9,185 nucleotides of DNA. Source: an uncultured bacterium (GTDB lineage Bacteria > Planctomycetota > Phycisphaerae > Phycisphaerales > SM1A02). Numbering within the stretch: position 1 is the first letter of the stretch; each line of letters opens with the position of its first letter. The stretch covers positions 1-9,185 of the forward strand of contig CAIXEV010000312.1 in NCBI GenBank assembly GCA_903918555.1, given 5' to 3'. Under the pieces are notes generated by a model that was not told where the DNA came from, searched no databases, and worked only from the letters and a program-made list of their open reading frames with translations. Shown in pieces: positions 1 to 6,695 of this stretch. A program made the translations under genes and the position numbers.

Positions 1-1
1 C

Positions 2-955
2 GAAGACGACTGGTACGACGCACCGCTCGCACAGCGCGCCCGCCGCGCGAACCGCATCGCGCTCGTCTGCTACCTCGTGCCCGTGATGGTCGCGACCCAC
101 TGGCCGCGGCTTGCGTTCCAAGGCTCGGGCACCATCGACAAGTTCGTGCACTTCGTCGGTTTCGGCGCGCTCGCGTGGCTGTTCCTCAACGCGTCGTTCT
201 TCCGTCGACCGATCCTGAACCTCGCGCTCGCCGCGTTCTGGGTCTACTTCGATGAACTCACGCAGTCGATCGAGATCCTCGGCCGCACCTTCAGTGGGTA
301 CGACCTCGCCGCAGGGTGGCTTGGCTGCGCTATGGCCGGGCTCGTCTGGTGGGGCCTGCGCCGCCGCGCGCCGCGCGGAACCGACGATCGCCTCGACGAC
401 CTCACCGCCGAACGGCTGCTCTACGCGACGAGCGCGGGATGGACGCGCGTCGGAGCCGCGGTCGCCGGCTTCATCGCGCTCTGCGCGGGCATGGCCGCGC
501 TCGTGAACTGGCAAGCCAAGGGCGAGGCGCCCGGCCTCGGCAACCTCGTCTTCCCCGCGGGGCTCGGGTTCCTCGCGGGCGTCGGTTTCGGCGCCGTCGG
601 TGCGTTCACTCGGTCGTACGCGCGCGTCGCGTCGGGCCGCATCGACGCGTGGACGGGCGCGGTCGAGCGCGAGGGCGAGCCGTTCCGCAGCCGCGACTAC
701 GCGCCTGCGCTCCGCTGGCCGATGGTGATCGGCGCGCTGGCGCTGCCCGGCGCGTGGGTCACCGTGATCGGCGTCGAGTACCTCCTCTTCGGCGAGTTGA
801 CCGACGAGAAGATGGTTGATTTTGCAGGATTCGCCGTGCTGCGGCCGATCTTCACCGCGGTGCTCGCCTTTGCGGGAGCGGTTGTCGCCGCCAGCGTGAT
901 GGTCCGGTTGCGCCGAGCGAAACGCGGATTCCATGCAGAGCGACAGCGTCCGTGA
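2..955 (+). CDS. VanZ-like multi-pass membrane protein, 5' end outside window
   Basis: The frame is open from the first base, so the start lies upstream; a GTG at 77 is in frame but falls inside the first hydrophobic segment and is probably not the start. 317 residues are visible. Residues about 40-125 match the VanZ-like pattern: D46-K47 with H50 at the head of a hydrophobic helix, D84-E85 and Q88 after a second helix, then R95, S98 and D101 before a Gly-rich helix. VanZ itself confers low-level teicoplanin resistance, but most VanZ-like proteins have no known role. About four further hydrophobic segments follow (near residues 145-165, 177-200, 238-262 and 280-300), which is much longer than a minimal VanZ domain and likely forms a second membrane module. 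The next gene starts 18 nt downstream in the same direction, so co-transcription is likely. The family call is fairly sure; the function is unknown. Confidence 0.8.
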   Translation, partial: EDDWYDAPLAQRARRANRIALVCYLVPVMVATHWPRLAFQGSGTIDKFVHFVGFGALAWLFLNASFFRRPILNLALAAFWVYFDELTQSIEILGRTFSGYDLAAGWLGCAMAGLVWWGLRRRAPRGTDDRLDDLTAERLLYATSAGWTRVGAAVAGFIALCAGMAALVNWQAKGEAPGLGNLVFPAGLGFLAGVGFGAVGAFTRSYARVASGRIDAWTGAVEREGEPFRSRDYAPALRWPMVIGALALPGAWVTVIGVEYLLFGELTDEKMVDFAGFAVLRPIFTAVLAFAGAVVAASVMVRLRRAKRGFHAERQRP

Positions 956-959
956 CGGA

Positions 960-972
960 CGAGGGATCCTCG
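960..972 (+). promoter_or_regulatory. Shine-Dalgarno (GAGGG) inside a short hairpin
   Basis: GAGGG at 961-965 lies 8 nt before the ATG at 974 and supports that start for the oxidoreductase. The same bases form a 5-bp stem, CGAGG (960-964) with CCTCG (968-972), around a 3-nt loop, so the ribosome site could be partly masked. The hairpin is small and any regulatory effect is speculative. Confidence 0.5.
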
Positions 973-973
973 C

Positions 974-2269
974 ATGAGCACGCATCACCACAACAGCCTG
1001 GCCGGAAAGCACATCGCCGTCGTCGGCGGCGGACTCGCGGGCCTCGCAGCCGCGAAGGTGCTCGCCGACGGGGGCGCGTCGCTCGAGGTCATCGAGTCGT
1101 CCGACCGCCTCGGCGGCCGCGTCGCAAGCGATGTGATCGACGGGTTCACGGTCGACCATGGCTTCCAGGTCTACCTCTCCGCGTATCCCGAGGGCGAGCG
1201 CCTGCTGCACCTGCGCGACCTCGACCTCCAGCCGTTCATGCCCGGCGCGTTGGTGTGGAACGGCGCCCGCGCCGCCACGGTCGCGCATCCGCTGCGCGAG
1301 CCGCTTGCCGCGCTCGTCGGCGCGCTGCGCGGCGTCATTCCCGTGCGCGATGCGCTGCGCATGATTCCGTTCGCGCTTGCGGCCGCGCACGGCCCTGCAG
1401 GCGGGCCCGGCACGCCGAGCGGCAGGACCGTGCTCGAGGAGCTCGAGGCGGCGGGGGTGTCGCGGCGCACGATCGACGGCTTCTTCCGCCCGTTCCTCGG
1501 CGGCGTGTTCCTCGACCGCTCGCTCAACACCGACTCGAGCCGCATGAGGTTCCTGCTGCGCATGTTCGCCGAGGGCTTCGCATGCGTCCCCGCGAAGGGC
1601 ATGCGCGCGATCCCCGAGCAGCTCGCCGCGTCGATCCCGCAGGGGCGGATCCTCCTCAACTCGCGCGTGGTCGCGGTCGAGGGCACGCATCTCAAGCTTG
1701 CATCAGGCGAGACCCGCGAGGCCGACGCGGTCATCCTCGCGACCGGCGCGCACCAGCTCGCGCGCATCCTGCCTGCGTTCTCCGACCTCGCGCGGCTCCA
1801 CGAGATCCCGTGGTGCAGCACGCTCTCGGCGTGGTTCGCCACGCCCGATCCGTCGGTGCTGCCGCGGTGGCTCGTGCTCAACGGCTCGGGCCAGGGCGCG
1901 TTCAACCACGGCGCCGCCATGAGCGCGATCGCGCCCGGCTATGCGCCGAGCGGCCGCGGGCTCTTCGTCGCGAACTCCGCGTACCTGCCGCACGGCATCG
2001 ACACCTGCCGCGACCTCGCCGAGGACATGCGGCGCACGCTCGGCGAGATCCTCGGCCGCCGCGCGACCGACGGATGGCAGCTCGTCTCGCTGCAGCGCAT
2101 CCGCCACGCGATCCCGCGCCAGTGGCCGCGCGACCTCGGGACGCATCTGCCGGCGTCGCTCGGCCCGCATGTCTTCATCGCGGGCGACCACCTCGAGGAT
2201 TCCTCGATCAACGGCGCGCTCCGCTCGGGACGCCTCGCGGCCGCCGCGTGCCTGCGCAGCTTCGCGTGA
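974..2269 (+). CDS. FAD-dependent oxidoreductase, amine oxidase/phytoene desaturase-like superfamily
   Basis: 431 residues, complete. The N-terminus has a dinucleotide-binding Rossmann fold: the G18-x-G20-x-x-G23 motif follows a hydrophobic strand, E41 sits at the end of strand 2 for ribose binding, and R45-L-G-G-R49 follows as in amine oxidases, protoporphyrinogen oxidases and carotenoid desaturases. Residues near 57-72 (GFTVDHGFQVYLSAYPE) and a central FFRPFLGGVFLDRSL block are typical of a bacterial and plant phytoene desaturase-like branch of uncertain substrate. The C-terminal block from residue 398 (VFIAGDHLEDSSINGALRSG) is the second FAD-contact motif. No signal peptide or membrane helix is evident, so it is probably cytoplasmic or membrane-associated. 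The start is chosen by a GAGGG site 8 nt upstream and by the Rossmann strand beginning soon after. No carotenoid genes are nearby, so the substrate cannot be named. The cofactor call is firm; the reaction is not. Confidence 0.9.
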   Translation: MSTHHHNSLAGKHIAVVGGGLAGLAAAKVLADGGASLEVIESSDRLGGRVASDVIDGFTVDHGFQVYLSAYPEGERLLHLRDLDLQPFMPGALVWNGARAATVAHPLREPLAALVGALRGVIPVRDALRMIPFALAAAHGPAGGPGTPSGRTVLEELEAAGVSRRTIDGFFRPFLGGVFLDRSLNTDSSRMRFLLRMFAEGFACVPAKGMRAIPEQLAASIPQGRILLNSRVVAVEGTHLKLASGETREADAVILATGAHQLARILPAFSDLARLHEIPWCSTLSAWFATPDPSVLPRWLVLNGSGQGAFNHGAAMSAIAPGYAPSGRGLFVANSAYLPHGIDTCRDLAEDMRRTLGEILGRRATDGWQLVSLQRIRHAIPRQWPRDLGTHLPASLGPHVFIAGDHLEDSSINGALRSGRLAAAACLRSFA

Positions 2270-2290
2270 CGCGCCGCGCCGCGCCCGCGC

Positions 2291-2330
2291 CGCGCCGACT
2301 TCCGCCGACTCCCGCCGCGCGCGGTATTCT
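2291..2330 (+). promoter_or_regulatory. Probable promoter giving a leaderless lipoprotein mRNA
   Basis: TATTCT at 2325-2330 matches four of six bases of a TATAAT -10 box and ends six bases before the ATG at 2337. A transcript started at the usual distance would begin at or next to the A of the start codon. No Shine-Dalgarno is present in front of this ATG, which fits leaderless initiation. TTCCGC at 2300-2305 is only a weak -35 candidate with a 19-nt spacer. Two copies of CGCCGACT (2293-2300 and 2303-2310), exactly 10 bp apart, lie in the -35 area. The promoter call is inference from position and sequence. Confidence 0.5.
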
Positions 2331-2336
2331 CCGCAC

Positions 2337-2741
2337 ATGATCACGCGCACCCGAGCCATCGCCGTCGCCGCACTCCTCGCGGGCCTGCAGGCCTGCTCGG
2401 GGAGCCAGACGCTGCTCGACTCCGATGTGCCGTTGCCGGACGGCATGACCAGCGTGCGCAGCGCCGACATCCGGCGCTCGGGCGGCACCGTCACGGGCGG
2501 CCGGTTCCTTCTCGCGGGCGAAGTGCCCGATGCAGCGGCCACGCTCGAGTCGACCGCCGAGCGCTTCGTCGCCAACGGCTGGCGCGTCGACGCGCAGCAG
2601 GCCGGGCTCGACCTCTCGACCGCGCGCTTCAGCAAGGGTTCGCGCACGGTCACGCTCTCGATCGCGCGCCGCACGCTCGAGCCCGACATGTCGACCGGCA
2701 TGCTCGAGGTGACGAGCGCGCCGGGCACGACCGCACCCTGA
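2337..2741 (+). CDS. Small predicted lipoprotein of unknown function, upstream of murJ
   Basis: 134 residues. The N-terminus is a lipoprotein signal: M1-I-T-R-T-R, a hydrophobic run at 7-18, then L17-Q18-A19-C20 as the lipobox, so Cys20 would be lipidated and the mature protein anchored on the periplasmic side of a membrane. The frame is open far upstream, but this ATG is the only one placed correctly for the signal peptide. The mature part has V31-P-L-P-D-G36, then a Gly-rich beta-type stretch near 47-62 and a helix ending in N80-G-W82, followed by alternating hydrophobic strands up to about 111. This looks like a small alpha/beta fold, but I do not recognise the family. The murJ start codon follows the stop by 4 nt, so the two are almost certainly translated together; a role near peptidoglycan precursor export is possible by context only. 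Confidence 0.8.
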   Translation: MITRTRAIAVAALLAGLQACSGSQTLLDSDVPLPDGMTSVRSADIRRSGGTVTGGRFLLAGEVPDAAATLESTAERFVANGWRVDAQQAGLDLSTARFSKGSRTVTLSIARRTLEPDMSTGMLEVTSAPGTTAP

Positions 2742-2745
2742 TCCG

Positions 2746-4413
2746 ATGGCCGAGCGATTCGAACACCACGCGCGCCTGATGACGGTGCTCACGCTCGTGA
2801 GCCGGGTCACGGGTCTCGTGCGCGACGCCGCGCTCGCGCGCGTGTTCGGCGTCGGCCCGCTGATGGACGCGTTCAACCTCGCGTTCCTCGTCCCGAACCT
2901 CTTCCGGAGGCTCTTCGGCGAAGGCGCGATCTCCGCCGCGTTCGTGCCGCGCTACGCGGAGCTCGAACGCGACGACCCCGCGCAGGCGCGCCGCTACTCG
3001 GGACTGCTCCTCGCGCTGCTCGCGGCGCTGCTCTGGGGCATCGTCATCATCGGCGAGGCGATCCTGCTCACGAAGTGGATGTCGAGCGATCCCATCGCGT
3101 TCACGCGCACGCCGCCGATGGTCTTCGCTGGCATCCCGACCGCGTCGATCAGCGTCAGCTATGTGCGGCTCGGCTACGAGCTGACCGCGCTGATGCTGCC
3201 GTACATGCCGCTCGTCTGCCTGACGGCGGTGGCGGGCTCGGCGCTGCAGGTGCATGGACGCTTCGGCCCGACGGCCGCGAGCCCGATCATCCTCAACCTC
3301 GCGCTCATCGCCGCGACGCTCGGCGTCCTTCCGCTCGCGCATTCCGGCGCGGTGACGCCCGAGTGGCATCTGCGGATCGTCGCCGGTTCGGTGCTGGTCG
3401 CGGGCTTCCTCCAGCTGTGGTGGACCTACGCCGCGCTTCGCTCGGTGAAGCCCATCTTCGCGCCGCGCGATCCGGCCGCGTGGGCGTCGGTGCGCGCCAC
3501 GCTCGTCCAGACGCTGCCGATGATGCTCGGCCTCGGCGTCCTGCAGATCAACACCGCGGTCGACGGGCTCATCGCGAGCTGGCCCACCGTCGTCGGCCCG
3601 ACGATCCTCGGCATCGAGTACCCGCTCGCCTCGGGCGCGATGAGCGCGATGGCGAACGCGCAGCGGCTCTACGAGTTTCCGCTCGGCGTGTTCGGCATCT
3701 CGATCGCCACGGCGATCTTCCCGCTGCTTTCGCGGCAGAACAACGACCCCGTCGCCTTCGCGGGCACCGTGCGCCGCGCGCTGCGGCTCACCGTGTTCGT
3801 CGGCCTGCCGGCGAGCGCGGGGCTCATGGTGCTGGCGAGCGACGCGGCCGGCGCGTTCTTCCGCGGAGGCGCGTTCGACGCCGAGGATGTGCGTCGCGTC
3901 GCGTTCGTGGTGATCGGCTTCGCGCCCGCGATCTGGAGCTACCAGATGAACCATGTGTTCACGCGCGCGTTCTATGCGCGCAAGGAACCGATGGTGCCGG
4001 TCAAGGTGTCGGTGGCGATGGTCGCGCTCAACCTCGCGCTCAACCTCACGCTGATCTTCACGCCGCTCCGCGAGGCCGGGCTCGCCTGGTCGACGGCGAT
4101 CTGCTCGATGCTGCAGGTCGCGATCCTCGGACGGCTTCTCGCGCGTCGCGTGCCGGGCATCATCGACCGCGAGGTGCTCCTCAGCTGGCGCTCGACGGCG
4201 ATCGCCGCCGCGGTGATGACCGTCGCGGTGCTCGCGTCCGAGCGCATGCTTCCCGATGTCGACCGCTGGTCGATCTACACGCTGCGCCTCGGCGTGGGCG
4301 TCGTGGTCGGCATGGCGGTGTTCTTCGGGGTCGCGGCGATCCTCGGGATGCCCGAGGTCCGCGAGACGCTGCGCCGCCGCGGGGCCGGCGGCACGACGCC
4401 GAAGGCTGGCTGA
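2746..4413 (+). CDS. murJ: Lipid II flippase MurJ (MOP superfamily)
   Basis: 555 residues, a polytopic protein with about 14 hydrophobic helices. MurJ flips lipid II, the lipid-linked peptidoglycan precursor, across the inner membrane. The N-terminal block is diagnostic: S19-R20, R26-D27, F34-G35, D41-A42-F43 and P50-N-L-F-R54-R55 followed by G58-E59-G60. Counting against the E. coli protein, R20, R26, D41 and R54 correspond to its essential R18, R24, D39 and R52. R307 in QRLYEFPLGVFG (306-317) corresponds to R270. Two loops look longer or diverged: about 110-143, where the usual APGF-like segment is missing, and about 279-303. The gene begins 4 nt after the lipoprotein stop without a clear Shine-Dalgarno, which points to translational coupling. 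The C-terminal tail (540-555) is basic and Gly-rich. Identification is firm; flippase activity is inferred from the family. Confidence 0.95.
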   Translation: MAERFEHHARLMTVLTLVSRVTGLVRDAALARVFGVGPLMDAFNLAFLVPNLFRRLFGEGAISAAFVPRYAELERDDPAQARRYSGLLLALLAALLWGIVIIGEAILLTKWMSSDPIAFTRTPPMVFAGIPTASISVSYVRLGYELTALMLPYMPLVCLTAVAGSALQVHGRFGPTAASPIILNLALIAATLGVLPLAHSGAVTPEWHLRIVAGSVLVAGFLQLWWTYAALRSVKPIFAPRDPAAWASVRATLVQTLPMMLGLGVLQINTAVDGLIASWPTVVGPTILGIEYPLASGAMSAMANAQRLYEFPLGVFGISIATAIFPLLSRQNNDPVAFAGTVRRALRLTVFVGLPASAGLMVLASDAAGAFFRGGAFDAEDVRRVAFVVIGFAPAIWSYQMNHVFTRAFYARKEPMVPVKVSVAMVALNLALNLTLIFTPLREAGLAWSTAICSMLQVAILGRLLARRVPGIIDREVLLSWRSTAIAAAVMTVAVLASERMLPDVDRWSIYTLRLGVGVVVGMAVFFGVAAILGMPEVRETLRRRGAGGTTPKAG

Positions 4414-4538
4414 GCGCAGGAAGTGCGTCTCGCCGCGGGGCTATCGGATCCGCCCGTGCAGGCCGACCCCGCATTCTCGGCTGTCGCGCTTCAGAGTCCT
4501 CGGGGAAACGCCGATCCGATCACTCAGGAGATCTTCCT
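4414..4538 (+). other. Gap between murJ and the coiled-coil gene
   Basis: 125 bases with no convincing gene. It ends in a good ribosome site. CATTCT at 4472-4477 is a weak -10 candidate without a matching -35 box. An 8-bp inverted repeat, ATCGGATC (4443-4450) and GATCCGAT (4513-4520), flanks most of the gap. No intrinsic terminator with a T-tract is seen, so read-through from murJ is possible. Confidence 0.5.
4526..4530 (+). promoter_or_regulatory. Shine-Dalgarno AGGAG for the coiled-coil gene
   Basis: AGGAG lies 8 nt before the ATG at 4539, the best ribosome site in the window. It fixes that ATG as the start even though the frame stays open far upstream through murJ. Confidence 0.85.
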
Positions 4539-6176
4539 ATGTCGGTCGAAGACGCTGCGCCGGTCACGGCGCAGAAGCAAGCCCAATCCACGGCACCGGA
4601 GCAGAAGGATGTGCTCCGCATCATCGCAGAGGTCGAGCGTTCGCTCGGCGCGCTGCGTGCCCGTGCCGATGCAGGCTCGCAGCCCGACGCCCAGCGGCTG
4701 CTCGTCGAGGAGATCGAGCGCATGAAGCGCGAGCTCTCGCGCCTCGGCGACGAGCGCGCGCAGCTGCTCGAGAAGCAGCTCTCGCTTGAATCGCAGCTTG
4801 CCTCCGCCCACGCGACGCGCTCCGTCGCCGAGGAACGCGCCCGCCGCGCCGAGGAGTCGCGCACCCGCTTCGAGCAGGAGACGCTCAACTCGCAGATCAG
4901 CCGCGAGACCGAGTTCATCAAGTCGCTCGAGGCCCGCGCCGCCGCCGACCACGCCCGCGCCGACGACCTCGAGCGCCAGTGCAGCGAGGCCCGCCACGAG
5001 CTCGCGGTCGTGATGTCGAAGCTCACGGCCGTCCTCAAGATCACCGAGAAGCACGCGATCCGCGAGAACGAGCTCGAGGGCGAGGTCGAGTCGCTGCGCG
5101 CAGAGGTCGCGATCGCCCGCAAGATCCAGCGCGACGGCTACATCCCGCTCGGCGACGCGCCCGAGACGCAGGAGCAGATCCAGCAGACGATCATGCCGCG
5201 CCTCGCGCAGGTCGCCGGCTTCCTCAGCGTCCGCAAGCAGCGGCTCGTCAACCTGCACCAGGCGCTCAAGCGCCGCGCGCAGGCGCTGCGCGTCCTGCGC
5301 CAGCTCTACCAGGCGCAGCCGCAGATCCTCGCGGAAGAAGCCGAGGCCATCTCCACCGAGCGCGCCGCGCTCGAGCAGGAGCGCACCGCCTTCGAGGCGC
5401 AGCGCGCGGCGCTCGAGAAGCGATCGGCCGAGTTCGCCGTCATCGAGACGAAGCTCACCCGTCAGAACCGCACCCTGAGCCGCGTGCAGCGTGTCGGCAC
5501 GGTCGGTTCGCTCGTGGCGGCGGCCATGGTCCTCATCGCGGCCAGCGCGTGGATGTGCTGGATCGTCGCTGCGTCGATCGCTCCGAAGGACGCCATCGCG
5601 ACGATCGAGCTCCAGGCGACGACGCGCGGGGCAGACTCGATCACGGCGGACGCGGGCCCGATCGCGACCTGGCTCACCGAGATGCTGGCCAACGACGCCT
5701 TCAAGGGCACGGTGGCTGGGCGTCTCACCGATCGCGGCTACTCGCGCGAGGACGCGGACCGGCTCGTCGGACCGCTCGGGGAGTCGCTCAACATCGAGCA
5801 TGTCGGCTCGTCGATCCGGCTCACGCTGCGAGCCACCGGCGTCGACCAGAGCGTTGCGCTGCTCGATGCGTTCGCAGCCGTCGCCATCAGCGAGTCGGCG
5901 CGTCAGCCCGAGCGCAAGTCGGACCAGCTGCGCCTCACCGTCCTCGGCGCGCAGCAGGAGGTCGGCCGCACCGTCCTCGCGCACGGCATGTTGATGAAGG
6001 ACGAGACGCACCTGATCCGGACGGGCATCCTGTTCGGCATGGTGCTGACGCTCGCCGGCGGCGGATTCGTGTTCTTCACTATGCAGACGCGCCGTGCGCT
6101 CGTGGCCGCCGCGAAGCCGGCCGCTCCGGTCGGGGCATCCGCCCCAGCGCCCGCGAAGGCTCCCGCCAAGAAGTAG
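4539..6176 (+). CDS. Coiled-coil inner-membrane protein with a Wzz-like periplasmic domain
   Basis: 545 residues. Residues about 22-198 and 218-315 are dense in E, R, K, Q, A and L with heptad-like spacing and form long coiled coils, broken near 199-216 (RDGYIPLGDAPETQ). Two hydrophobic segments follow, at about 321-347 and 494-515; the second carries a GxxxG pattern (G496, G500). The roughly 145 residues between them would be periplasmic, with the coiled coil and the Ala/Pro/Lys tail (526-545) in the cytoplasm. Two membrane helices around a periplasmic domain, plus the block L415-N418-I-E420 with S424-S425-I-R-L-T-L429 and then A440-L-L-D-A444, resemble the Wzz/GumC polysaccharide co-polymerase layout. 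The usual proline-rich motif before the second helix is absent and no kinase domain is present. It could organise an envelope polymer machine or be a structural scaffold; the function is not established. Confidence 0.8.
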   Translation: MSVEDAAPVTAQKQAQSTAPEQKDVLRIIAEVERSLGALRARADAGSQPDAQRLLVEEIERMKRELSRLGDERAQLLEKQLSLESQLASAHATRSVAEERARRAEESRTRFEQETLNSQISRETEFIKSLEARAAADHARADDLERQCSEARHELAVVMSKLTAVLKITEKHAIRENELEGEVESLRAEVAIARKIQRDGYIPLGDAPETQEQIQQTIMPRLAQVAGFLSVRKQRLVNLHQALKRRAQALRVLRQLYQAQPQILAEEAEAISTERAALEQERTAFEAQRAALEKRSAEFAVIETKLTRQNRTLSRVQRVGTVGSLVAAAMVLIAASAWMCWIVAASIAPKDAIATIELQATTRGADSITADAGPIATWLTEMLANDAFKGTVAGRLTDRGYSREDADRLVGPLGESLNIEHVGSSIRLTLRATGVDQSVALLDAFAAVAISESARQPERKSDQLRLTVLGAQQEVGRTVLAHGMLMKDETHLIRTGILFGMVLTLAGGGFVFFTMQTRRALVAAAKPAAPVGASAPAPAKAPAKK

Positions 6177-6327
6177 CGCGGGCTTTATGGCCCGTCGCGG
6201 ACCTTCTGCGATCCAACATCACGAAGCACTGAATTCACAGGGCGTGCACGGAAGTCGCGTGCGTGAAGCGCCGATGACTTGAATGTCGCAGGATGCCATT
6301 GGACGGCGCCGCGGAAAGGGACTCACG
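6177..6327 (+). other. Intergenic stretch after the coiled-coil gene
   Basis: 151 bases, visibly less GC-rich than the flanking genes (55 of the 100 bases in 6201-6300 are G or C). A small hairpin, CGGGC (6179-6183) with GCCCG (6190-6194), follows the stop codon directly but has no T-tract, so it is not a convincing terminator. No clear promoter pair was found. Confidence 0.4.
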
Positions 6328-6576
6328 ATGCATGGATTCGCACGACTTCGGCTTGTTGGAACGCTGCCGGTCGACGGTGTCGAGGAGTGCTCGACCGACG
6401 ATGTTCCGGGGCCGCTGCCCTTTCCCACCTGCGTCCGCGAGCTGCCGATCGGCAGCCACGGCGGATGCGCTGCGGCGCAGGCGATTCTCGCGCTCGACCG
6501 CGTGAATCTCTCGATTGATCGAATCCGTGAGCAGCTTGAGGCTGCGCACGGCGACGAAGGGCCACGAGCCGCGTGA
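6328..6576 (+). CDS. Possible small protein of unknown function, 82 residues
   Basis: ATG at 6328 is preceded by AAAGGG (6315-6320) with a 7-nt spacer. An in-frame ATG at 6283 would add 15 residues but has no ribosome site, so I prefer 6328. The predicted product has Cys at 21, 35 and 47, a Pro-rich segment at 27-40 with P27-x-P29-x-P31-x-P33, a G42-S-H-G-G46 turn and a likely amphipathic helix from about 48 to 74. About 70 percent of its third codon positions are G or C, less than in the neighbours but still biased. Codons beginning with G are common, as expected for coding DNA. It ends 60 bases before a strong terminator that could serve it. I recognise no family; it may be a real small gene, a decayed fragment or chance. 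Confidence 0.4.
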   Translation: MHGFARLRLVGTLPVDGVEECSTDDVPGPLPFPTCVRELPIGSHGGCAAAQAILALDRVNLSIDRIREQLEAAHGDEGPRAA

Positions 6577-6635
6577 GCGGAGCAGTGGAACCATGGGGAA
6601 AATGAGATCGGGTGGATGGAAACTGGGGTTTGGGG
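6577..6635 (+). other. Purine-rich stretch with four spaced G-runs
   Basis: The plus strand has G-runs at 6595-6598, 6610-6612, 6625-6628 and 6632-6635, the first three starting 15 bases apart. This could form a long-loop G-quadruplex or be simple compositional bias. No gene is seen here. Confidence 0.3.
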
Positions 6636-6675
6636 AAAGAACAGACGCTGCCGAAAGGCAGCGTCGTTCTTTTTG
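6636..6675. terminator. Strong intrinsic terminator between convergent genes
   Basis: A perfect 9-bp stem, GACGCTGCC (6644-6652) with GGCAGCGTC (6657-6665), closes a GAAA tetraloop (6653-6656). Below it, AAAGAAC (6636-6642) pairs with GTTCTTT (6666-6672), leaving only A6643 unpaired. On the plus strand the stem runs into TTCTTTTT, a good U-tract; on the minus strand it runs into GTTCTTT, a weaker one. It lies just past the minus-strand stop at 6696 and 60 bases after the small plus-strand ORF, so it likely ends transcripts from both sides. Confidence 0.9.
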
Positions 6676-6695
6676 GCTTGGTTGCGGCCGGACCG

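Noticed and set aside
952..2340. 462-residue open frame overlapping the oxidoreductase gene
   Set aside because: The translation is Arg/Ala/Pro-rich low-complexity text without domains, the normal shadow of a GC-rich gene; the overlapping frame has clear FAD motifs.
2650..3954. 434-residue minus-strand open frame opposite murJ
   Set aside because: Its composition is dominated by Arg, Glu, His and Asp with no motif, while the plus strand encodes unmistakable MurJ.
3075..4538. Upstream extension of the coiled-coil reading frame through murJ
   Set aside because: The extension is Arg/Ala-rich shadow sequence; the AGGAG site and normal protein composition begin at 4539.
4524..6011. 495-residue minus-strand frame rich in Leu, Arg and Asp opposite the coiled-coil gene
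   Set aside because: It is the antisense reading of Glu/Arg/Ala codons, has no ribosome site that I can see and no domain.
6178..6195. Hairpin right after the coiled-coil gene stop as a terminator
   Set aside because: The stem is only 5 bp plus a wobble pair and no T-tract follows.
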